NCBI GenBank assembly: GCA_029933395.1 | Contig: JAOZOG010000154.1 | Span: 1-5,106 of the forward strand | Direction of reading: 5' to 3' | Length of the DNA: 5,106 nucleotides | Source: Sulfurovaceae bacterium | Lineage (GTDB): Bacteria; Campylobacterota; Campylobacteria; Campylobacterales; Sulfurovaceae | Shown: piece after piece, positions 1 through 5,106 of the stretch | Position numbering within the stretch: position 1 is the stretch's first letter | Layout of the letters: each line of letters begins with the position of its first letter | The notes under the pieces: model-generated | What the model was told of the DNA's origin: nothing | Databases searched by the model: none | The model's input: the letters and a program-made list of their open reading frames with translations, nothing else | Made by a program: the position numbers and the translations under genes

Positions 1-305
1 CCACAGTAGAGCCGCATTCCTGTTCCGGCATTGCCGCAGTCAAGCACATCTTCTGCTTCTCTCAACACTGCAGGGGGCATAATATGTATTGTTTTACCTT
101 TCCTCTCTACCGTTGCGCCCAATTGCTCGGAAATATGCAGGGAGTTAAGTGTATCTTCCCCCTCGAGAAAATTCCTTATCACCGAAGGCTTGTCACTCAA
201 GAGAGAAAACATGGCACAACGATGTGAAATTGATTTATCTGCTGCGATATCCTGGCACACAAGATCAAATGCCCGTGGCGAGGGCTGGATCACTGCTTTT
301 TTCAT
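1..305 (-). CDS. aroA: 3-phosphoshikimate 1-carboxyvinyltransferase (EPSP synthase), N-terminal part, cut by the window edge
   Basis: AroA transfers the enolpyruvyl group of phosphoenolpyruvate to shikimate-3-phosphate, the sixth step of the cytosolic shikimate pathway. About 101 codons are visible of a family usually near 420-430 residues. The protein starts MKKAVIQPS. The motif AADKSISHR lies at residues 21-29, where K24, S25 and R29 match the substrate-binding Lys-Ser-Arg set of the family. FLEGEDTLNSL follows at 46-56, and DCGNAGTGMR at 89-98 is the signature substrate loop, with the usual glycine kept at G94. The ATG at 305-303 shares bases with the pheT stop as ATGA, which suggests translational coupling. 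Only a weak AGG lies upstream, about 10 bases from the ATG, so initiation may depend on ribosomes finishing pheT. The rest of the gene lies left of the window. The family call is firm. Confidence 0.95.
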   Translation of the reverse strand, partial: MKKAVIQPSPRAFDLVCQDIAADKSISHRCAMFSLLSDKPSVIRNFLEGEDTLNSLHISEQLGATVERKGKTIHIMPPAVLREAEDVLDCGNAGTGMRLYC

Positions 306-2632
306 CGTAGCTTTGCCTGGCAGGATTGCTCCAGCTTTTCCATCACCTGTGACATGACAGAATCAATATCCTCTTCCTGAAGTGTACCCTCCATCGACTG
401 GATAAAGAAACGGACTGTCAGACTCTTTTTCTCCCCCAGATTCTCATCTTCATAAACATCTACAGGATACCATTTTTTCAACATTCCCAGCTCAAGAGAG
501 GCGATCGCTTCTGCAACCTGACGATAGGGCAACTCTTTGTCGATCACAATACTGAGATCTTTGTAGACTCCCTGAAATTTGGAAATCGGCTCTGCGTTGA
601 TATGACTCGGATAGAGTGCCTCCATCTCCACTTCGGCAATAAAAGTATCATAAATACCATATGCCTCCCGCGCTACAGGATGAAGCTTACTGATGTATCC
701 GCATTTGCGACCCCGGACATAGATATCTGCCGACTGATAGGGATGAATCAGACCATTTTGATAGCTACACTCCCGAAGTTCGATACCGCCTATTACTGAT
801 CCCAGTTTTTTGACAAAAGAGGCGAAATCAATCATCCCGGGCTTGCCACTGTTGGCAACACTCTCCGCCTCTCTCTGCCCGCTGAATACCAGAGCAAGTA
901 CTTCCTTTTGACTGCGCTGCGCATCAAAAACAGCCCCAATTTCAAAAAGCCCTATCGATTTTGCCGTATAGTTGACATTTCGCTTCACGGCATCGAGCAG
1001 ATTGATCAGAATCGTACTTCTAAGCGTGTTCAGCTCCTCCGCGATAGGGTTTGTCAGATCGAGCTCACCGGCAAGCAAATCGAAACCATATCGATCGAGT
1101 TTGTTTCGATCCGTAAAGAGATAGCTGATATTCTCATGCATTCCGCTTGCCGTAGCACGCTGCCGGAGTGCTTTTTTGAATGCATAGTGGGAGAGTGTTG
1201 CGTTTTGTCTGTTTTTTTCGACAATCTCCAACGGCTTGGCGTCGATATTGTTGATACCAACGATACGGACGATCTCTTCGGCTATATCCTGAATATTTTT
1301 GATATCGTGGCGAAAGCGCGGTACCAGCACGCCAATCTTATCATTTTGACTGCTGTGAATACCAAACCCAAGTTTTTTCAGAATAGTAACAACTTTTCCA
1401 CTTTCGATCTTTTGCCCTATCAGTGAATTGATCTCGGCATAATCCACCGTGATATTGACCGGTTCCCAATTGGAAGCGATATTGAGATTCCCCTCGTAGC
1501 ATCTGCAGGAGGCGCTCTCCTCCAAAAGAGAGGAGAGATACTCCATTCCCAAATTCAGGTCAGGCTCGCTCCCTCTGGAAGTTTTGTAGTAGAGGTCATC
1601 TTTGGCATACTCTTTTTTCGCAACCGCTTCGACCAGAAGATCGGGATGAATATAGCTCGACTCAAAAAGCAAAAGTCCACTTGTATCTTCTGCTGTGAAG
1701 CGCTCCTCCTGATTGACACCGACAATACTCAAAAGTGCATCGTCAGACTTAACCGTCACAATACCTCTCTCTTCGGCTTCTATCTGAAGTTTTATCTTAT
1801 CCTCTTTTTTGAGCCTATTGGCATCATAAGCACGCAGCACAACGCCTGTCGCATGGCTGGCATACTTCAGGAAGCTATCCAGTTTCCCTGCTGCTTCGAT
1901 TTCCACCATTGCCAAACGCAGTGCAAACAAAAAAGGTGTATCGATCTGTTCCATAACAGCCAGTGCATAGCGCAGGTCAGCTTCGATATGTCCTTTCGTA
2001 TGAAGGTCAACCAGGCGTGCGATACCGATCTTTTCCCGATTTTTATTCTGATATTCAAACGGTATCAATTCACGATTGAGTGCGACACTCAGATCTCTGG
2101 CGACTCCATGAATACTGAGGCAATCTCCGCGGTTAGCCGTCAGTTCCAACTCGATCACCGTATCGGCCACCTTTTCGTAACTGCCCAATTCCTGACCGAC
2201 TTTGAGTTCTCCAATACTCTTATCGAGAACCATGATGCCTTTATCTGTCTCGGGCAGGCCCAGTTCTGAGGAAGAGCAGATCATCCCTTCACTCTCCACA
2301 CCACGGAGTGTTGCAAATTTGATCTCAAAATCCCCTGGAAGCTTTGCGCCTATCAGGGCGACTGCCACATACTCCGCATTTACAACATTGGCCGCTCCAC
2401 AGACGATCTGCCTCCTGGCGACTCCGACATCAACCTGGCAGACATTGAGTTTGTCTGCATCAGGATGTTTTTCACAGGAGAGAATCTTCCCCACAACCAC
2501 TTTGGCAGGAATCTCATGCTCGTGAATACTGTCCACCTCCAGGCCAATTGCGTTGAAGGTTTCATAGAGTTTCTCATTGGAGATACCATCCAGGTCTACA
2601 AATTCGTTTAGCCAACTTTTCGTTACTATCAT
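302..2632 (-). CDS. pheT: Phenylalanine-tRNA ligase beta subunit
   Basis: PheT is the large subunit of the cytosolic alpha2-beta2 enzyme that charges tRNA-Phe. It binds tRNA and normally hydrolyses mischarged Tyr-tRNA-Phe. The 776 residues are slightly fewer than in E. coli (about 795). Visible in order: the N-terminal segment with GLEVDSI (30-36); an EMAP-II/OB-fold tRNA-binding domain at about 42-150 with VVVGKI and HPDADKLNVCQVD (56-68); ELTANRGDCLS (163-173); a B3/4 domain at about 215-370; a B5 domain at about 390-468 whose D443, D449, E452 and E453 have the spacing of the family Mg-binding residues; the catalytic-like B6/B7 region at about 475-670 with NPIAEELNTLRST (528-540); and a C-terminal FDX-ACB anticodon-binding domain at about 685-775. 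The B3/4 domain is divergent: Arg267 stands where the HAFD histidine is expected, and the TEAS-type pocket motif is absent. The start MIVTKSWLNEFV is typical; a GGAG at 2641-2644 sits 8 bases before it, inside pheS. Both ends overlap neighbours by 4 bases. Confidence 0.98.
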   Translation of the reverse strand: MIVTKSWLNEFVDLDGISNEKLYETFNAIGLEVDSIHEHEIPAKVVVGKILSCEKHPDADKLNVCQVDVGVARRQIVCGAANVVNAEYVAVALIGAKLPGDFEIKFATLRGVESEGMICSSSELGLPETDKGIMVLDKSIGELKVGQELGSYEKVADTVIELELTANRGDCLSIHGVARDLSVALNRELIPFEYQNKNREKIGIARLVDLHTKGHIEADLRYALAVMEQIDTPFLFALRLAMVEIEAAGKLDSFLKYASHATGVVLRAYDANRLKKEDKIKLQIEAEERGIVTVKSDDALLSIVGVNQEERFTAEDTSGLLLFESSYIHPDLLVEAVAKKEYAKDDLYYKTSRGSEPDLNLGMEYLSSLLEESASCRCYEGNLNIASNWEPVNITVDYAEINSLIGQKIESGKVVTILKKLGFGIHSSQNDKIGVLVPRFRHDIKNIQDIAEEIVRIVGINNIDAKPLEIVEKNRQNATLSHYAFKKALRQRATASGMHENISYLFTDRNKLDRYGFDLLAGELDLTNPIAEELNTLRSTILINLLDAVKRNVNYTAKSIGLFEIGAVFDAQRSQKEVLALVFSGQREAESVANSGKPGMIDFASFVKKLGSVIGGIELRECSYQNGLIHPYQSADIYVRGRKCGYISKLHPVAREAYGIYDTFIAEVEMEALYPSHINAEPISKFQGVYKDLSIVIDKELPYRQVAEAIASLELGMLKKWYPVDVYEDENLGEKKSLTVRFFIQSMEGTLQEEDIDSVMSQVMEKLEQSCQAKLR

Positions 2633-3621
2633 CTGAACTGCTCCAGCAATCGAATATCTCCCTCAAACAGCGATCGCAGATCCGGAATCTGATGAATCAG
2701 CATCGCAAACCTCTCCACACCCAAACCAAAGGCATAGCCACTGACATCCTCGTACCCGACTGCCTTGAAGACATTGGGATCGACGATACCGCATCCCAGC
2801 ACCTCCAGCCATCCGGTATGCGAACAGACGCGGCACCCCTTGCCCTCACAGAAAATACAACTGATATCGACTTCTGCCGAAGGCTCCGTGAAAGGGAAAA
2901 AGCTTGGGCGAAAACGCACATCCACCTCACCAAACATCGTATGGAGAAAATCAGTCAAAATCGATTTGAGGTTGGCAAAACTTACCTTGCCCCTCTCGTC
3001 AACCACCAACCCTTCAACCTGATGAAACATTGGTGTATGCGTCAAGTCGTAATCACGCCTGAAAACAGATCCGGGGGCGATCATACGGATAGGAGGCTTC
3101 GTCTCCAGCATCGTTCTGACCTGTACGGGAGAGGTGTGTGTTCGCAACAGACTTCCGTCATTGAAGTAGAAGGTATCCTGCATATCTCTGGCTGGATGAT
3201 ATTTGGGTAGATTCAGAGCTTCAAAATTGTGGAAATCGTCCTCCACCATTGGGCCTGTTTCGACAGAAAAATTCAATGCGACAAAATAGTCGATAATCCT
3301 GTCCATCGTCTCCATCACAGGGTGAAGCGATCCCTTTTGCGCCAACGTGCTATAGAGGGAGACATCTACTGCCTCCTCTCTCAGCACTCTTTCTATCTCC
3401 TCTGCCTTGAGATGCTCATATCGCTCATCAAAGTGCACCTGAAGTGCAGCCTTACGCTTGTTGAGGCCCTCGGCAAACGCTTTTTTCTCCGGCCCGGGTA
3501 TATCTTTCAGTTTGGCGAATTCAGCCGCAAGCAAACCCTTCTTTCCGAACAGCTCCACCCTCACTTTTTCGAGTGATTCCAGCGAATCGGCATTCGCAAT
3601 TTTCTCTTCTAAATTTTTCAT
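2629..3621 (-). CDS. pheS: Phenylalanine-tRNA ligase alpha subunit
   Basis: PheS is the catalytic class II synthetase subunit; it activates phenylalanine with ATP and attaches it to tRNA-Phe in complex with PheT. Its 330 residues match the usual length (E. coli about 327). Residues 1-85 are charged and helical, as expected for the tRNA-binding coiled coil. The catalytic core follows: motif 1 begins at HPVMETM (100-106); EDDFHNFEALNLP at 127-139; HPARDMQDTFYF at 142-153; RTHTSPVQVR at 160-169; motif 2 with FRRDYDLTHTPMFHQVEG at 187-204; and motif 3 GYAFGLGVERFAML at 295-308 with the ATP-binding R304. A297 matches the alanine that sets the size of the phenylalanine pocket. C255, C258, C263 and C266 form a CxxC-x4-CxxC insert absent from E. 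coli PheS and possibly metal-binding. An AGAGG at 3626-3630 lies four bases before the ATG. It is the first gene of the operon, and its TGA overlaps the pheT ATG. Confidence 0.98.
   Translation of the reverse strand: MKNLEEKIANADSLESLEKVRVELFGKKGLLAAEFAKLKDIPGPEKKAFAEGLNKRKAALQVHFDERYEHLKAEEIERVLREEAVDVSLYSTLAQKGSLHPVMETMDRIIDYFVALNFSVETGPMVEDDFHNFEALNLPKYHPARDMQDTFYFNDGSLLRTHTSPVQVRTMLETKPPIRMIAPGSVFRRDYDLTHTPMFHQVEGLVVDERGKVSFANLKSILTDFLHTMFGEVDVRFRPSFFPFTEPSAEVDISCIFCEGKGCRVCSHTGWLEVLGCGIVDPNVFKAVGYEDVSGYAFGLGVERFAMLIHQIPDLRSLFEGDIRLLEQFR
2641..2644 (-). promoter_or_regulatory. Ribosome binding site of pheT inside the end of pheS
   Basis: On the minus strand GGAG lies within the last codons of pheS, 8 bases before the pheT ATG at 2632. 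It supports this start and allows both direct initiation and re-initiation at the ATGA overlap. Confidence 0.6.
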
Positions 3622-3645
3622 TCAACCTCTATTTTCTGCTTCAAA

Positions 3646-3674
3646 ATTATATGATTTTATCCAAAAAATGATAA
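3646..3674 (-). promoter_or_regulatory. Probable sigma70 promoter of pheS-pheT-aroA
   Basis: On the minus strand a perfect TATAAT (3651-3646) is preceded, after a 17-base spacer, by TTATCA (3674-3669), which matches four of six positions of TTGACA. Transcription would start near 3639, leaving a leader of only about 18 bases before the pheS ATG. Known Campylobacterota sigma70 promoters rely mainly on the -10 box and AT-rich upstream DNA, so the -35 assignment is less certain than the -10. Confidence 0.6.
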
Positions 3675-3678
3675 TAGT

Positions 3679-3690
3679 GTGATTTATCAC
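3679..3690. repeat. 12-base palindrome GTGAT-TT-ATCAC between divergent promoters
   Basis: The five-base arms GTGAT and ATCAC are perfect inverted repeats around TT. The element overlaps the -35 region of the HIT promoter and lies just upstream of the proposed pheS -35. Its position would suit an operator, but the arms do not fit the CRP (TGTGA-N6-TCACA) or FNR (TTGAT-N4-ATCAA) consensus spacing. A palindrome this short can arise by chance in AT-rich DNA, so function is unproven. Confidence 0.35.
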
Positions 3691-3708
3691 TTTTTGCTGT
3701 GCTATAAT
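3680..3708 (+). promoter_or_regulatory. Probable sigma70 promoter of the HIT gene, extended -10
   Basis: TGCTATAAT at 3700-3708 is an extended -10 element with a perfect TATAAT at 3703-3708. Start of transcription is expected near 3715, giving a leader of about 30 bases with a good ribosome binding site. The hexamer 17 bases upstream, TGATTT at 3680-3685, is a poor -35 match and lies inside the palindrome at 3679-3690. The extended -10 may compensate for the weak -35. Confidence 0.6.
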
Positions 3709-3732
3709 TTCACAAATCAAAGTGTATAAAGC

Positions 3733-3738
3733 AAGGAG
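3733..3738 (+). promoter_or_regulatory. Strong ribosome binding site of the HIT gene
   Basis: AAGGAG lies six bases before the ATG at 3745, close to ideal. It fixes the start codon of the HIT gene, since no other in-frame start is better placed. Confidence 0.8.
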
Positions 3739-3744
3739 TCAACT

Positions 3745-4098
3745 ATGTGTCTATTTTGTCAAATCGTAAAGGGTGAGATACCCAACAATACTGTCGCCGA
3801 AAATGAAAAGTTCCTGGCCTTCCACGATATCTACCCAAAGGCACCGATTCACATTATCATCATCCCAAAAGAACATGTCGACTGTTTTCAGTCAACACCG
3901 GCGGAGATGATGGCAGAGATGACCCCCTTTATCCAGGAGGTCGCAGCCAAGCTGGGTGTCGACAAAACCGGATACAGGCTCATTACGAACAATGGTAGCG
4001 ATGGTGGCCAGGAGATACACCATTTACACTTCCATCTTTTGGGAGGCGCGAAACTGCTCTGGAGCAAGATGCACGAGGATGTGCATAAAAGTCTTTGA
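3745..4098 (+). CDS. hinT: Histidine triad (HIT) nucleotide-binding protein, Hint type
   Basis: Proteins of this type are small cytosolic homodimers that hydrolyse purine nucleoside phosphoramidates, including aminoacyl-adenylates; the physiological substrate in bacteria is often uncertain. The 117 residues form a single HIT domain of normal length. The start MCLFCQIVKGEIP is typical, with a C2-x2-C5 pair that binds zinc in some members together with a histidine such as H44. FHDIYPKAPIHIIIIPKEH spans 26-44. The signature HxHxHxx is at H93-H95-H97, and H95 is the expected nucleophile. The C-terminal tail after GG100-101 (residues 102-117) is rich in Lys, His and Trp and does not resemble the E. 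coli HinT tail, so subfamily assignment is less sure. A strong ribosome binding site AAGGAG (3733-3738) lies 6 bases before the ATG. It is divergent from pheS, convergent with argH, and probably transcribed alone. Confidence 0.95.
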   Translation: MCLFCQIVKGEIPNNTVAENEKFLAFHDIYPKAPIHIIIIPKEHVDCFQSTPAEMMAEMTPFIQEVAAKLGVDKTGYRLITNNGSDGGQEIHHLHFHLLGGAKLLWSKMHEDVHKSL

Positions 4099-4158
4099 TC
4101 TATTAGATTATTTCAAACTTCTCTACGCTGTTACTTTGCGCTGGAAATATAGATAATC

Positions 4159-4187
4159 GACAGGTACAGTCGCAGCGTCTGTTTTTT
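4159..4187 (+). terminator. Weak candidate intrinsic terminator after the HIT gene
   Basis: GACAGGT (4159-4165) can pair with GTCTGTT (4177-4183) as seven base pairs, three of them G-U wobbles, around an 11-base loop, followed by a run of T ending at 4187. An alternative stem pairs CGCTG (4139-4143) with CAGCG (4173-4177) ahead of the same T run. Either stem is weak, and the T run overlaps the argH stop codon. The location between two convergent genes fits a terminator for the HIT transcript. Confidence 0.35.
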
Positions 4188-5106
4188 ATATCTTTTGTGA
4201 AGAGAGCCAGCGCTTCATCTTTTCGATCTGCTCTTTCGTCCTCTCTGTAGCTGTTCCACCCTCAGACTTACGGGCATTCATTGAGGCACGGTTATCAAGG
4301 AGTGCTACGGCACCCTCACCTATCCGCTCATCGATACGCTGCAGATCCTCCAGGGAGAGCTCGGAAATATCCAGGCCTTTCTCTTCCGCCAGGTTAACAA
4401 CATTACCGGTGATATGGTAAGCATCACGGAATGGTATACCTGCCTCTTTCACGAGGTAATCAGCCAGATCTGTCGCAGTCAAGTGCCCAATCATGCAAGC
4501 AGACTCCATCCTGTCACGGTTGACAGTCATATCGGCAATCATCTCATTGAGTATCTGCAGCGAAAGGAGTGCCGTTTTGACCGAGTCGAATACGCCCTCC
4601 TTATCCTCTTGCATATCTTTATTGTAGGCAAGCGGTAGACCCTTCATCACTGTAAGCAGTGCGATTAAATTCCCATTCACCCGGCCTGTCTTTCCACGAA
4701 GCAATTCCGGAATATCCGGATTCTTCTTCTGTGGCATGATAGAGCTGCCTGTCGCATGACGATCACTCAGCGTCACCCACCTGAACTCACTGGCAGACCA
4801 CAAAATCAACTCTTCACTCAATCGACTCATATGCATCATCATTGTAGAGATGTTAAAAAGAATTTCCAATGCAAAATCACGATCACTGACTGTATCGAGA
4901 CAGTTTAGTGTAGGAGCTTTGAATCCCAGTCTGTCCGACGTGATCTTTCGGTCGACAGGGTGCGGTGTGCCTGCCAGTGCCGCACATCCGATAGGTGAGT
5001 AGTTATTCCGATCATAGGAGCCCACAAATCGTTCATAATCCCGCTTGAACATACTTGCATACGCCATCATATGGTAACCGAAATTGATAGGCTGTGCGTG
5101 TTGCAA
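4186..5106 (-). CDS. argH: Argininosuccinate lyase, C-terminal two thirds, cut by the window edge
   Basis: ArgH splits argininosuccinate into arginine and fumarate, the last step of arginine synthesis, as a cytosolic homotetramer of the fumarase/aspartase superfamily. 306 codons are visible of about 460. The first visible codon is TTG and encodes an internal leucine of the family motif THLQxAQP, not a start; the catalytic Thr-His pair should lie just outside the window. Within the fragment, RLGFKAPTLNCLDTVSDRDF (59-78) matches the conserved third region, and GSSIMPQKKNPD (120-131) is the superfamily signature loop, whose S122 corresponds to the catalytic serine. SDRHATGSS leads into this loop. 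The C-terminal helical domain is complete and ends at SSQKI with TAA at 4188-4186. It converges on the HIT gene with 87 bases between them. The visible part is intact, with no frameshift. Confidence 0.96.
   Translation of the reverse strand: MQHAQPINFGYHMMAYASMFKRDYERFVGSYDRNNYSPIGCAALAGTPHPVDRKITSDRLGFKAPTLNCLDTVSDRDFALEILFNISTMMMHMSRLSEELILWSASEFRWVTLSDRHATGSSIMPQKKNPDIPELLRGKTGRVNGNLIALLTVMKGLPLAYNKDMQEDKEGVFDSVKTALLSLQILNEMIADMTVNRDRMESACMIGHLTATDLADYLVKEAGIPFRDAYHITGNVVNLAEEKGLDISELSLEDLQRIDERIGEGAVALLDNRASMNARKSEGGTATERTKEQIEKMKRWLSSQKI

Noticed and set aside
31..357. 108-codon plus-strand open frame across the aroA-pheT junction
   Set aside because: The minus strand encodes clear AroA motifs here; the plus frame has low-complexity Ser/Pro-rich content and no domain.
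908..1426. 172-codon plus-strand open frame antisense to pheT
   Set aside because: No convincing ribosome binding site or domain; it is explained by pheT codon use on the other strand.
1646..2269. 207-codon plus-strand open frame antisense to pheT
   Set aside because: It lies wholly within a firmly identified pheT, has a cysteine- and phenylalanine-rich composition typical of an antisense shadow, and shows no recognised domain.
2692..3210. 172-codon plus-strand open frame antisense to pheS
   Set aside because: It lies within conserved pheS catalytic motifs and has no recognisable protein features.
3725..3730. TATAAA as an alternative -10 box for the HIT gene
   Set aside because: Transcription would begin inside the ribosome binding site; the extended -10 at 3700-3708 is better placed and a better match.
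4096..4110. Inverted repeat ATCTA-T-TAGAT at the HIT stop codon as a terminator
   Set aside because: It is AT-rich, has almost no loop and no following T run, so it is unlikely to form a stable terminator hairpin.
5104..5106. TTG as a possible start codon of argH
   Set aside because: Family alignment shows this is an internal leucine in the THLQxAQP motif; the gene continues past the window edge.
1..5106. A new defence system, mobile element, CRISPR array or RNA gene
   Set aside because: All but about 210 bases are coding sequence of well-known housekeeping genes; no direct-repeat array, transposase, tRNA-like or rRNA-like sequence was seen.

Overview
This window holds ordinary bacterial housekeeping genes. 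It most likely comes from a chromosome of the Campylobacterota (Epsilonproteobacteria), perhaps a Sulfurovum- or Sulfurimonas-like lineage. That guess rests on three things: the order pheS-pheT-aroA, the divergent B3/4 region of PheT, and AT-rich intergenic DNA with TATAAT -10 boxes beside coding sequence of moderate GC. The genus is inference and cannot be fixed from this sequence alone.

Layout, left to right. Positions 1-305 (minus) are the 5' end of aroA, an EPSP synthase cut by the left edge. Positions 302-2632 (minus) are pheT and 2629-3621 (minus) are pheS, the beta and alpha subunits of phenylalanyl-tRNA synthetase. The three read leftwards as one tight operon, pheS-pheT-aroA, and both internal junctions are 4-base ATGA stop/start overlaps. 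Positions 3622-3744 are a 123-base divergent intergenic region with a sigma70-type promoter in each direction and a short palindrome between them. Positions 3745-4098 (plus) are a single-domain histidine triad (Hint-type) protein. Positions 4099-4185 separate convergent genes and contain a weak possible terminator. Positions 4186-5106 (minus) are the C-terminal two thirds of argH, argininosuccinate lyase, cut by the right edge.

The operon joins tRNA-Phe charging to the sixth step of the shikimate pathway, which leads to phenylalanine and the other aromatic amino acids. The Hint protein and argH are neighbours with no evident functional tie to it.

No mobile element, CRISPR array, RNA gene or new multi-gene system was seen. 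The most interesting signal is protein-level: the B3/4 editing domain of PheT keeps its overall outline but has lost several residues of the tyrosine-editing pocket. Smaller points are a four-cysteine insert in PheS, the lack of room for a phenylalanine attenuator or T-box leader before pheS, and the palindrome between the divergent promoters.
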